DNA of 64,000 nucleotides from Bacillus sp. B15-48 (GCF_016879755.1 NZ_WOFU01000001.1:186001-250000); one strand, 5' to 3'; positions 56,522 through 64,000 are shown, numbered from the stretch's first letter. Made by a program: numbers and translations. The notes: generated by a model from the sequence alone, not told the origin.

Positions 56522-56654
56522 AGCATAAAACCCATGGAAGTTTCGCTCGAAAAATGTAAAGGGTGGTTGTGTCGTTTAACCCAAAGTAATTACATTTAAC
56601 TGATATTAATTGAAAACATTGTTTTGTATTTTACACAATATTGAGGACTTGACT

Positions 56655-56724
56655 GAATCCCTCCGCTTATTTAAGCTATTTTCAATGATTTTTACTAATT
56701 AAGCGGAATATTTCCGTCTATTAT
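56655..56724. repeat. Right target duplication and GCGGA palindromes
   Basis: GAATCCCT (56655-56662) is the second target copy and continues into CCGCTTATT, the right half of the split palindrome. A further element AAGCGGAATATTTCCGTCTA lies at about 56701. With the IS and one target copy removed, its core would be 51 bp from the split one. Confidence 0.8.
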
Positions 56725-56832
56725 TGTTAATTGGCAAAGAGCAGGGCAAATTCCAACATGGTTGCCCTGCTTTTTTGCTTTTTGCACCTCAAAAGAGAAC
56801 CCGTTCCTACAAAATGAAGGTACCTTTTTTTA

Positions 56833-57423
56833 TTATAGTGTGGACGAAATCGCACCTCCGCCTTTTCTCACAATCAATCTTCTTGAAGCCGTAATCAGGA
56901 GCACGAGCACGATGGAACAAAGAATAAAGGCTCCGAGCATTGTTCCGCCATTGACAATTAAGGAGTACATAAACGGAGATGTACCTTCTGGTGCATAATG
57001 GCCCCAGTAAAGGACACCAGCTACAAAATGCCAAAAATACCTTGCAAGGCTGCCGACAAATGCGGCAATCACAATCCAAATTGCTAAATTCCGTTTGCTT
57101 CCTTCGCGTGCCGATTTCTGGATAATTGGATAAAATAGCCCCGCACCCCCAATGAATGCAAAGGCGACAAAATACTCAATTAAAAATTGATCAATTGCCA
57201 AAAAGTAAATATCCCCTGTTACCAATTGCAAAAGCCCCCATAAAAATCCGGAAATGAAGCTCATTTTAACACCCCAGCGAAACGCAATGATAAAGATTGG
57301 TACCATCGCAAATGAAATCGAGACAGCTGGTGTTACATGAATGGAAGGCAGCAAGTCAAGCACCATCGCAATCGCTGCGAAAAAAGCAGCCTCAATTAAT
57401 GCGACTAATTTGATATTTTTCAT
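56833..57423 (-). CDS. thiT: ThiT, thiamine-specific ECF transporter S component
   Basis: A 196-residue membrane protein with six hydrophobic segments that binds thiamine and works with the shared ECF energising module, encoded elsewhere. Family marks: the N-terminal LVALIEAAFFAAIAMVLDLLP, WGVKMSFISGFLWGLLQL, the substrate loop FLIEYFVAFAFIGGAGL, and RYFWHFVAGVLYWGHYAPEG. The ATG at 57423 lies after GAGGGG. Control by the TPP riboswitch just upstream confirms the substrate. Confidence 0.95.
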   Translation of the reverse strand: MKNIKLVALIEAAFFAAIAMVLDLLPSIHVTPAVSISFAMVPIFIIAFRWGVKMSFISGFLWGLLQLVTGDIYFLAIDQFLIEYFVAFAFIGGAGLFYPIIQKSAREGSKRNLAIWIVIAAFVGSLARYFWHFVAGVLYWGHYAPEGTSPFMYSLIVNGGTMLGAFILCSIVLVLLITASRRLIVRKGGGAISSTL

Positions 57424-57424
57424 C

Positions 57425-57469
57425 AAAAAATCCCCTCTCTATTGCATAAGATCGCAAAATACAAGGGGA
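57425..57469 (-). promoter_or_regulatory. Expression platform: terminator stem containing the thiT ribosome site
   Basis: On the minus strand TCCCCT (57469-57464) can pair with AGGGGA (57436-57431), followed by TTTTTT (57430-57425) and the ATG. The AGGGG arm is the thiT Shine-Dalgarno, so one hairpin could both terminate and hide the ribosome site. Confidence 0.6.
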
Positions 57470-57487
57470 ATTCATAAGGTTTCATTA

Positions 57488-57578
57488 CATTCCACATCCC
57501 TGCGCTAGCATTATCTAACAGGTTCTAAGGGTCAGAACGGATGTTCACTCTCAGCTTATCGCTCCCCTTGGGTTTTGC
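57488..57578 (-). ncRNA. TPP riboswitch (THI element)
   Basis: Minus strand, upstream of thiT. Conserved blocks in order: AAGGGGAGC, GCTGAGAGTGAACATC, ACCCTTAGAACCTGTTAGATAATGC as CTGAGA...ACC(C)TTNGAACCTG...ATAATGC pieces, and AGCGCAGGGA. These are the P1-P5 marks of the thiamine pyrophosphate aptamer. It should lower thiT expression when TPP is plentiful. Confidence 0.95.
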
Positions 57579-57686
57579 TTTCTATTCTATTTATATCAAA
57601 CTCATTCTAGTCGAAGGGCGTCGACTAAGCAACTTTTATCATCTTATTGTGGGCGGTACGTTATACTTAGTCCCATTTTTACTTAT

Positions 57687-57873
57687 TTAAAGTTGGGATA
57701 GGGCACTCGCTTCAAGAATATGTTTTGTTGTAATTTCGGGTTGCTGATTTAAGCCGGCAATTGTTTGCGCGATTCGTATAATTTTCACTTGTCGACGGTT
57801 GCTCCAATCATGTTTAGCAGCAAGCTCACTTAAAAAATGGGGCAAGAAAGCGCATGTCCTTAAATTATTTTTT
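57687..57873 (-). pseudogene. comM: C-terminal fragment of comM (Mg-chelatase-like)
   Basis: A minus-strand frame ending at TAA (57689-57687) reads SELAAKHDWSNRRQVKIIR then IAQTIAGLNQQPEITTKHI, the C-terminal end of the YifB/ComM family. No start codon or ribosome site precedes it. It is the downstream end of the comM gene whose front lies at 58836-59797; about 0.96 kb of unrelated DNA with a CPBP gene now separates them, and the central ComM region is missing. Confidence 0.8.
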
Positions 57874-58028
57874 AAGGCTGTTTTCGTATAGTTTGTTGTT
57901 ATTAGTCAAAAGTTGAGTTTGAAACCTCAATTAAGAGGAAAATAAAGGATAAAATCCAATCAAAAATAAGAGAAGTGTGATATAAATATTGTATTATATT
58001 ATTCAAATGTTCTTATTAGGGGGTTTTT

Positions 58029-58694
58029 ATGTATAAAAGATATTGGGGAGTTTTTATAACTTATATTTGTTCTATTTTTTTAGTTTTTTATGTAGTTGCT
58101 CCTATATTGATAACCGAATTTGATATACCAAAAGAAAATGCTTTCTTATATGGTAAGTTGATAGTTTCAATTCTAACTGCGATTATTATTTTATTTCTAT
58201 TAAACCCTGATATAAAAAAGGGAGTATCAAAGGATGCTCTTCCGTTCAAAAAGTCTATAAAGTGGATTATATTAGGATTTTTAATGATAATATTCACTCA
58301 AGTAATCGTTGGATTAATTGATATTTATCTACTTAATTCAGATGGTGTCTCTGAACGCACTAAAGCAAAAACTGATAGTTTGGTTACTTTAAGTTTCATC
58401 CCATTGCTAATCAACTTAGTAACTACTATTATTTTTGCACCCTTTTTTGAAGAAATTATGTGCAGGAAAATTATTTTTGGTACACTATATACGAAGACTA
58501 ACTTCTTTATTGCTAGCTTGGTATCTTCAATAGCGTTTGCTGTTCCGCATATGGATTTCAATCACTTATTATCTTATATTGCAACGGGGTTTGTTTTGTC
58601 GTTCATCTATGTAAAAACGAAGAGAATAATCGTTTCAATTATAACTCATTCATTTGTAAATGCCTTTGTCTTTTTAGGGGCATTGTTACAATAA
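58029..58694 (+). CDS. CPBP-family intramembrane metalloprotease (Abi/Rce1-like)
   Basis: A 221-residue membrane protein with about six to seven hydrophobic segments. Motif 1 is EEIMCR (Glu141, Glu142, Arg146), motif 2 FAVPH with His174, motif 3 HSFVN with His207 and Asn211, all expected for an active CPBP protease. Family members process peptides, give bacteriocin self-immunity or modify prenyl proteins. It lies opposite to and inside the broken comM gene and is more AT rich than its surroundings, suggesting it arrived with the interrupting DNA. A GGGGG site precedes the ATG. No bacteriocin gene was seen beside it. Confidence 0.85.
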   Translation: MYKRYWGVFITYICSIFLVFYVVAPILITEFDIPKENAFLYGKLIVSILTAIIILFLLNPDIKKGVSKDALPFKKSIKWIILGFLMIIFTQVIVGLIDIYLLNSDGVSERTKAKTDSLVTLSFIPLLINLVTTIIFAPFFEEIMCRKIIFGTLYTKTNFFIASLVSSIAFAVPHMDFNHLLSYIATGFVLSFIYVKTKRIIVSIITHSFVNAFVFLGALLQ

Positions 58695-58835
58695 AAAACT
58701 AATTAGACCAAAAAATATAATATTATGAAATTCGATCTTTTAATTAAGGTCTTTTTTTATTCCATTCTTATTATTTCAACAGTATTATAATTCGATTTTT
58801 GACAAGTTGAAATAAGCAGTTGCTCAACTCGATTT

Positions 58836-59797
58836 TTAAATGCTAAGTTTTTCCAAATTAAAGCCATCGGAACCAGTAGAGGTAGTTATCAAGGTATTTT
58901 GTTGCAACTCCTTGGAAACAAATTCAAGTGAGATTTCTCCAGGGCGCGGAAATTGACCGCCACCAATCATTGCATTGCTAGAAGTAGAAAAATGAGGGTA
59001 ACGAAATGGAGGTTGCGTGTAATCTTCATATTGAAGACCGCTTAATTGATAAATACATAATACTTCAAGGTATTGTTCACGCGACATCGGTGGCAAAATC
59101 GAAAGAAACGTTTCAGCGAGCATACTTTTCCCGCAACCCGGTGGACCTGATAGGAGAAAATGGTGTCCTCCAGCTGCGGCAATTTCCAGCGCTCGTTTCG
59201 CTTTAGTGTGCCCAATTACTTCCTCAAAGTCAATCTGATATCTTCCTTTTTTAGGAGGAACGGCGTCAAAGTCATATTGTGGAATCGGTTTTCCAGCTAA
59301 ATGGTGAATCACCTCTTCCAAGGAAGTGATTGGGATTAGCTGAAAATCGGGAAATTCTAGCTTTGGAAAGGTTCGGTCAAATGGGATATAAAGCCGTTTC
59401 AACCCAACTTTTTTAGCTGCGAGTACAGCGGGAAGAATCCCTTCTACTGGACCTAGAGTTCCATCCAAAGACAATGAACTAGAAATCCAGTATCTTCTGA
59501 GATGTCAGCAGCAATCACGTTCATGCTTTTTAACATGCCAATCGCAATTGGGAGATCAAATAATGGGCCATTTTTCTTCTGTTCTGTCGGGGATAAGTTA
59601 ATAATGAATTTTTTATGAAAAATGTGATAACCTAGTGAACCAAACGCGGCAGTAATTCTCTCCTTCGATTCATTGACAGAGGCGTCTGGCAGTCCAACAA
59701 TCTTAATTTTACTTGCACCATTCATTGTCAACACTTCAACTGTAATACGATAGCCTTCTAAGCCTTTTAATCCAACACTTGTAAGATTAGCAGTCAA
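58836..59797 (-). pseudogene. comM: comM N-terminal and AAA+ region, frameshifted and truncated
   Basis: The front of a Mg-chelatase-like ComM/YifB protein in two frames. From TTG at 59797 the first 114 codons carry TSVGLKGLEGYRITVEV and the GLPDASVNESKERI signature. The frame then ends near 59453, while the continuing homology (SLDGTLGPVEGILPAVLAAK, Walker A LSGPPGCGKSMLAE) is one frame over, from about 59480. A single missing base near TTTCTAGTTCATTG explains it. After MIGGGQFPRPGEISL the ComM sequence stops and unrelated residues lead to a stop at 58836. ComM helps branch migration of incoming DNA in transformable bacteria. Confidence 0.85.
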
Positions 59798-60069
59798 AAC
59801 AATACCCCCTATAATTTTTAAAAGTTTTTAGTATTTTTGGAATTAGTGTTTCAATACGGAGTTTTTGGAAGGATAAAGATGTTCAATACGTGAGGATGAT
59901 CCTGCAGTGGACAAGCTCATTCTATTCGTTTACCGCCATTCTCGTCAATAGACTTTCACATAATGTAACATTTAATAGACACTTAATGTTCACTTGTTTT
60001 AACGTACCAGTTTTCATAATATTAAAAATAGAAAGGATGTGTTTTGTTGAAATTGAAGGCTCTCAAAGA
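59798..60069. other. Gap upstream of the comM remnant
   Basis: About 270 bp between the comM remnant and the NERD remnant. A rightward frame runs through it from 59890 but its first 60 or so codons match nothing I recognise. It may be decayed 5' NERD sequence. Confidence 0.4.
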
Positions 60070-60447
60070 ATCACCAATTTGAAATTAAAAATTATGAAGG
60101 AGACCACTATAATCAAACTACGGCAAGGAAATATCGAATCCTTTGACACAACTAGAGCGAAGCTCCTCCCTCTAAGACAACTACTCAAAAGTCTCGACTT
60201 CCACCTTCCACTAGTTTCTTACGTGATTTTTATCAATCCAGAATTCACTTTATATCAAGCTAAAAAAAACTTACCAATCATTTATTCAACACAAGTTCGT
60301 CGTTTTTTTAAAGAGCTGAATAAGAAACCAGCTATACTATATGGGAAGCATAGGAAATTAGCAGAAGATTTAATAGCCTTACAACAAAATGAAAACCCTT
60401 ACAAAATATTACGTCAACAACCCATGACTAAAGTCACGGGCTTGTAA
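60070..60447 (+). pseudogene. NERD (nuclease-related) domain protein, C-terminal remnant
   Basis: The residues LLPLRQLLKSLDFHLPLVSY, VIFINPEFTLYQAKKNLPII and KHRKLAEDLIALQQNENPY match the C-terminal half of Bacillus NERD-domain proteins (SYVVFINPEFxLYQA). The N-terminal catalytic half is absent, and no ribosome site leads into it. The last codons (PMTKVTGL) come from the TnpB element that begins at about 60421, so the gene is cut at both ends. Confidence 0.65.
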
Positions 60448-60580
60448 GGTCTTACGACCTTTAGAATTTACAGCGGACAACAAGACTAGTGTCCTGCCCT
60501 TCAAACCACGCTAGAGGTACTGTTTGGGTTCCAAGCAACCCGCTTGTATTATTTAAGCCACAACTATTTGTGGCAGAATT
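60421..60580 (-). ncRNA. Predicted omega/reRNA guide scaffold of TnpB
   Basis: Minus strand, from the tnpB 3' end through the right end. A chain of hairpins is visible: GCCACAA/TTGTGGC, GGGTT/AACCC, GGACA/TGTCC, AAGGTC/GACCTT (60446-60461), and the terminal palindrome. This fits the known reRNA/omega RNA that overlaps the tnpB end and finishes with a guide copied from the flank. The guide at this site would start TTGTTGACGTAATATTTT (minus strand, from 60420 leftward). Confidence 0.65.
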
Positions 60581-61848
60581 TTTTCTTTAGTATAACGTTC
60601 TCCATAGTGTTTTAGGTTGAACGCCGAATTAATATCTCGGTCATGATGTGTGCCACAAGAAGGACAATCCCATTCACGAATATCTACATTTCCTTTTAGT
60701 GCAGTATTCTTATGACCGCAAGTTGAACATAATTGTGTAGACGCAAAATCTTTCGGTGCTTTGACAAAGTATTTTCCTCGTTGTTTTAGTTTGTATTTTA
60801 GATACAGACGGAAATTACCAAAACCATTATCTTGCTGGTTTTTAGCATAATACTTGTTTTGTCCAATCGCACGAAGGTCTAGGTCCTCTACTACAATCAT
60901 GTCATAACGATTCGCAAGAGCATAGGATTTCTTGTGAAGCCAATCTTTTCGCTGGTTTGCTACTTTGGCTGTCAGTCTTGAAACGACAAGTCGTTGTTTT
61001 TCCCAACGATTAGAGCCTTTTACTCTGCGTGATAACACTCGTTGTTCTTTCACTAGACGTTCTTCCATTTCTCGATAATATTGAGGATAATTGGCTTTCT
61101 TACCCTCATTGTCTATGAAAAAATGAGATTGAGAATAATCTAGTCCTAGAATACGAGTAGGTGTACCAATGCTTGCAATTTCCATTGGAAATTCAACACA
61201 AATAGACACGTCAAATTGCCCTTTCGTGTTCATAGTAACCGTTACATTCTTAATTTTACTGCCTTGTGGTAATGGTCTATGTGTGTTTAGATTTAACCCA
61301 ACTACTTTCACAGAAGACTTTTGTGCAGTTGGAAGATATAATACTTCATCTTTAATGTAGATATTTCCGTTTTGATTGAATGTAGTATAGCTGGCTTTGC
61401 TATCCTTACGAGAATGGAACTTTGGTATTCCTTTTAAATCACGAAATGTCGGTTCTATCCCTAGTGTCTTCTGACGTTTTAAGGCAGATTTCTTGTATTG
61501 TTTCTTACATGCAATCTTGTTAAAGGCGGTTATCGCCTTGTTGAAGTGTTGCTTTGCTTCGTTAGAGGCGAATGCGTCTACAAGATATAAGTAAGCCACA
61601 TTATCATTTACACATTGTTTTTTGAATTCAGATACAGTCGGCATACCCATCTTCTTTAAAGAAGGTAATGGATCGCCAATTTGATAGTTACTCTTTTCCA
61701 AATAATCATATAGGTGGGCAACATGTAGGTTATACATTTTTCTGTCTGCACCAAAACACTGTCGTAAATAAGTTTCTACTTCTTGAGAAATAGGGGTAGC
61801 GCGATACACATAGCCACGGTTTACTAATTCAAGCATTGGTTTCACCAC
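60553..61848 (-). CDS. tnpB: TnpB RNA-guided nuclease
   Basis: A 431-residue TnpB/OrfB protein, ancestor type of Cas12. The RuvC residues look intact: Asp237 (ILGLDYSQSH), Glu321 (MIVVEDLDL) and Asp405 (HHDRDINSAFN). The zinc ribbon has CSTCGH and CPSCGTHH. TnpB cuts the donor joint left after excision and thereby helps the element persist. The start may be GTG at 61848 or ATG at 61836; neither has a strong ribosome site. An inverted repeat lies just upstream. Confidence 0.92.
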   Translation of the reverse strand: MVKPMLELVNRGYVYRATPISQEVETYLRQCFGADRKMYNLHVAHLYDYLEKSNYQIGDPLPSLKKMGMPTVSEFKKQCVNDNVAYLYLVDAFASNEAKQHFNKAITAFNKIACKKQYKKSALKRQKTLGIEPTFRDLKGIPKFHSRKDSKASYTTFNQNGNIYIKDEVLYLPTAQKSSVKVVGLNLNTHRPLPQGSKIKNVTVTMNTKGQFDVSICVEFPMEIASIGTPTRILGLDYSQSHFFIDNEGKKANYPQYYREMEERLVKEQRVLSRRVKGSNRWEKQRLVVSRLTAKVANQRKDWLHKKSYALANRYDMIVVEDLDLRAIGQNKYYAKNQQDNGFGNFRLYLKYKLKQRGKYFVKAPKDFASTQLCSTCGHKNTALKGNVDIREWDCPSCGTHHDRDINSAFNLKHYGERYTKEKILPQIVVA

Positions 61849-61867
61849 ACTTTCACTCTATTCCGAC

Positions 61868-61885
61868 TCGGAACGTATGTTCCGA
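61868..61885 (-). promoter_or_regulatory. Perfect inverted repeat upstream of tnpB
   Basis: TCGGAAC (61868-61874), GTAT, GTTCCGA (61879-61885), about 20 bp before the tnpB start. It could be an operator or an RNA hairpin limiting tnpB translation. Confidence 0.45.
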
Positions 61886-62013
61886 ATTCACATATAATAT
61901 ACCACAAGGGTATTATTTATATCTAGTAGAAAGTAGGTATATTAAAAATATTTTTTTGATTCTACGAATCAAACGGCAATTCATCACACGACTAAAGTCG
62001 CGTGGGTTCTTGC

Positions 62014-62238
62014 CGAACTTCTAAAAAGGGATCACATGTAGATTTTATCAAAATGGCTATATTACGAATGATGTGTATTTCATTTTTATGAATGACAAGA
62101 CTACTATTTACGTACCGTACCAGCTTTACATATTGTAGAAAGGTCAAATGGTGGTACCATATCACTTTCTAAAGCCTAGAAAAGATAGGAAGGTTTCCTC
62201 TACATATTTGTTTTCCTCTCTATTTTGAGGGCTAGGCA
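62014..62238. other. Gap between the TnpB element and the repeat array
   Basis: About 225 bp without a supported gene. The first bases beyond the element (to about 62040) may be the displaced 3' end of the NERD gene. The rest shows nothing I recognise. Confidence 0.45.
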
Positions 62239-62832
62239 ACGTAGATCCCCACTACGTGATTATATCTTCAGCCTTGCTCAAAGATCGAGCACATAGGTCC
62301 TCCCTGTGTGACCGAACTTTTTCTCCATTTTCCTAGGATTGGGTGCGTAGAGCTTCGCTATGTAGCCCTGTCTCCCTCGATTTCTTTGGACCGGAAACAT
62401 AGAGCCCCGCTATGTTACCGAATCCACCTCGCTTTCGCTGGAACGGGTACATAGAGCCCCGCTATGTTACCGCGTCCTCCCTCGCTTTCGCTGGAACGGG
62501 TACATAGAGCCCCGCTATGCAACCGATTCACCCTCGCTTTCGCTGGAACGGGCGCATAGAGCCTCGCTATGCAACCGACTCACCCTCGCTTTCGCTGGAA
62601 CGGGCGCATAGAGCCTTGCTATGGACCCGGCTCCCTCCTCACTTTCACAGGAACGGGTACATAGACCCCAGCTATGTACTCGCATCTCCTTCGCTTTCGC
62701 TAGACCAGGTACATAGAGCCCCGCTATGTTACCGAATCCTCCCTCGCTTTCTCTGGACCAGGTACATAGAGCCCCGCCATGCCACCACGTCCTTCTCACT
62801 TACTCTGGGCCGGGAACATGAGTATGACAATG
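62239..62832. repeat. 12-copy 52-53-bp tandem repeat array with covarying hairpins
   Basis: Each unit has a hairpin CATAGAGCCCCGCTATG followed by a shared CTCGCTTTCGCTGGAACGGG. Hairpin starts are near 62240, 62292, 62346, 62398, 62450, 62503, 62555, 62607, 62660, 62712, 62765 and 62817. Spacings are 52-54, mean about 52.45. Arms change together: ACATAG/CTATGT, GCATAG/CTATGC and ACGTAG/CTACGT. The outermost units are the most decayed. The period is not a multiple of three, which argues against the open frames seen on both strands being proteins. It is not CRISPR: there are no unique spacers. Confidence 0.88.
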
Positions 62833-62868
62833 CAAAAACTAACAGAACTTTTCTTGTCATTTTATCAA

Positions 62869-62898
62869 AAAAGGAACTGCTATGTAGCAATTCCTTTT
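62869..62898 (-). terminator. Terminator after the ABC permease gene
   Basis: AAAAGGAACTGCTA (62869-62882) and TAGCAATTCCTTTT (62885-62898) with one wobble pair, ending in TTTTT on the minus strand. Confidence 0.82.
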
Positions 62899-62912
62899 AA
62901 AAAGAAGTTTAA

Positions 62913-64000
62913 TTAATATTTTTTCAGTAAATAGCGCAATGGAATTACTGATACGAGAATAATGATTAATGCAGATGGTGCCGCCAGATGATAGATGGCT
63001 TCCGATGCTTCATAATACACACGAACCGCTAATGTATCAAATCCTGGTGGCCTAAGCATAAGCGTAGCTGGAAGTTCTTTTATTGAACTGACAAACACAA
63101 GCGCTCCACCTGCAAGAATACCAGGTAAGATCGATGGCAAAATCACTTTAAACATGACTTTCCATGGTGGATATCCTAGACTACGCGCCGCCTCATCAAT
63201 TCGAGGTGAGACAAGACTAAGCGATGCCTCCCCTGCCTGCATTGCTTGCGGCAAAAACCGTACAACAAACGCGAGAGCTACCATATAAAACGTATTGTAA
63301 AGAACCGGAATGTGATTGTTAAAGATAAAAACAAAACCTAACGCAACGATCACTCCAGGTAATGCGTACCCTGCATAACTTAACTTATCAATGCCACTTG
63401 AGATGAATGATGGATAACGTGATTTCAAATAAATGATAGGCATTGCAAGAATCATACATAGAATCGCTGCAAATCCTGAAACTTTTAAACTATTCCACGC
63501 AAAGCCAAAGAACCGATCATCTAATGCTCCCATCCCAATGCCGATGATTGACCAATAAACGAGAACAGCAATTGGTAGAACAACAGATAAGAAAAATACG
63601 AGGAGGACATACCCTATCGCTAACGGCTTCCACTTGCCTAGAAATAAAAGATCAGGCTCTCTAAATGTATTCGATGTTTGATAATACTTATGTTTCTTTC
63701 TTGTACGAGCTTCAATCCATAAAATAATGATCGTTAACAAAATAAGCACTAAGCTTAAAACAGAAGCAGAAGCCGTATCAAAGCTCGCTCGTTGGAAATA
63801 GATCGCTGCAGTAAACGTCACGTAACGAAGCATCGCAATCGCACCAAAATCAGAGAGAACATACAACGAAATCAAGATTGCACCGGCTCCAATGGCAGGA
63901 CGCAAGAATGGTAAATTGACCTTCCAAAACACTTGAAGTGATGACATCCCTTGTGATCGTGCAACTTCTTCAAAATTGCGGTTCATTTTCCGAAGTGAGG
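62913..64000 (-). CDS. Fe3+-type ABC transporter permease (FbpB-like), 5' end outside window
   Basis: A binding-protein-dependent permease with two permease repeats, of the FbpB/SfuB/thiamine-permease group, most often iron(III). Both EAA loops are visible: EEVARSQGMSSLQVFWKVNLP near the window edge and DEAARSLGYPPWKVMFKVILP in the C-terminal half. At least nine hydrophobic segments remain. The frame stays open through the right edge (the codons before the first ATG read SLRK and continue the homology), so the N-terminal part is outside. The gene ends in a terminator. Substrate is inferred from family only; the binding protein and ATPase are not in view. Confidence 0.85.
   Translation of the reverse strand, partial: SLRKMNRNFEEVARSQGMSSLQVFWKVNLPFLRPAIGAGAILISLYVLSDFGAIAMLRYVTFTAAIYFQRASFDTASASVLSLVLILLTIIILWIEARTRKKHKYYQTSNTFREPDLLFLGKWKPLAIGYVLLVFFLSVVLPIAVLVYWSIIGIGMGALDDRFFGFAWNSLKVSGFAAILCMILAMPIIYLKSRYPSFISSGIDKLSYAGYALPGVIVALGFVFIFNNHIPVLYNTFYMVALAFVVRFLPQAMQAGEASLSLVSPRIDEAARSLGYPPWKVMFKVILPSILPGILAGGALVFVSSIKELPATLMLRPPGFDTLAVRVYYEASEAIYHLAAPSALIIILVSVIPLRYLLKKY

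Larger units (their letters stand above)
55154..56654 (+). mobile_element. IS256-family insertion sequence
   Basis: A 1501-bp element bounded by an 8-bp direct repeat. Terminal inverted repeats: inner parts AATTGTGTAAAA on the left and TTTTACACAATA on the right, with AAGTCC near the left end matching GGACTT near the right end. One full-length transposase gene. The element sits inside a GCGGA...TCCGC palindrome; removing it and one target copy restores AGGCGGAATCCCTCCGCTTA. Confidence 0.9.
60421..62013 (-). mobile_element. IS200/IS605-type element with tnpB only
   Basis: Both ends carry matching imperfect palindromes: CCCATGACTAAAGTCACGGG (60421-60440) at the right end and CACACGACTAAAGTCGCGTG (61985-62004) at the left end, as expected for IS605-family ends cut by a Y1 transposase. 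The element carries tnpB but no tnpA, so it would need a helper in trans. There is no target duplication, which is normal for the family. The exact outer bases are not certain. It is inserted in or at the end of the NERD gene. Confidence 0.8.

Noticed and set aside
57900-58830. The CPBP block as a classical transposon
   Set aside because: I could not find terminal inverted repeats or a target duplication at its junctions with comM, and comM sequence is missing, so deletion plus insertion is as likely.
59890-60069. N-terminal part of the rightward frame entering the NERD remnant as a true protein start
   Set aside because: Its residues match no NERD N-terminus and there is no ribosome site; treated as accidental extension of a pseudogene.
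62239-62832. CRISPR array
   Set aside because: The whole unit is repeated with no unique spacers, and no cas genes are present.
62515-62900. Open frames on both strands across the repeat array
   Set aside because: They follow the 52-53-bp repeats, whose period is not a multiple of three, so repeated motifs shift frame. No ribosome site and no homology.

Overview
The window looks like chromosome of a low-GC Gram-positive rod of the family Bacillaceae. The block minJ-ctpB-(M23 hydrolase)-ftsXE-cccB-yvjA-prfB-secA-hpf-comFC-comFA-degV-degUS-yvyE follows the order known from Bacillus. Start codons are often GTG or TTG behind strong GGAGG sites. I cannot name the species. Coordinates read by eye may be off by a base or so.

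Layout. (1) 1-3.8 kb: an arsenic operon read leftward, arsR-arsB-arsC-arsD-phosphatase-arsA (arsA cut by the window edge), with an ArsR-type operator over its promoter. (2) 3.9-7.5 kb: a VTT/DedA membrane protein, a small glycine-rich protein, a methyltransferase and an RNase J1-type nuclease. (3) 7.8-28.4 kb: the conserved division, secretion, competence and DegSU block listed above. (4) 28.4-52.1 kb: a cell-wall glycopolymer locus flanked by two LCP ligases. It holds tagO (initiation), three GT4 glycosyltransferases, a flippase, a polymerase, a Wzz-like length regulator and five genes that together match the WbpA-B-E-D-I route to UDP-2,3-diacetamido-mannuronic acid. Beside them sit three exported proteins with triple CWB2 wall-binding repeats (amidase, SpoIID/LytB, PIG-L deacetylase) and galE. 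(5) 52.2-55 kb: a small heat-shock protein, then an acidic LPNTA surface protein with its class D sortase. (6) 55-64 kb, a mobile and decaying region: an IS256-family element with an 8-bp target duplication, a TPP-riboswitch-controlled thiT, a comM gene broken by a frameshift and by a block carrying a CPBP protease gene, a truncated NERD gene, a lone TnpB element with its predicted guide RNA, a 12-copy tandem repeat array, and a partial Fe3+-type ABC permease.

How the genes work together. The central locus reads as one pathway: TagO loads GlcNAc-1-P on undecaprenyl phosphate, the GT4 enzymes extend it with the diacetamido-uronic acid and other sugars, Wzx/Wzy/Wzz export and polymerise, and the LCP proteins attach the polymer to peptidoglycan. 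CWB2 modules bind anionic wall polymers in clostridia, so the adjacent CWB2 proteins are plausible clients of this polymer, and the PIG-L protein could modify it. This is inference.

The least explained structure is intergenic. Four unrelated short-repeat arrays (21 bp; 41-42 bp; palindromes 51 and 61-62 bp apart; 52-53 bp with covarying hairpin arms) lie in gene-free gaps, with spacings close to whole turns of the DNA helix.
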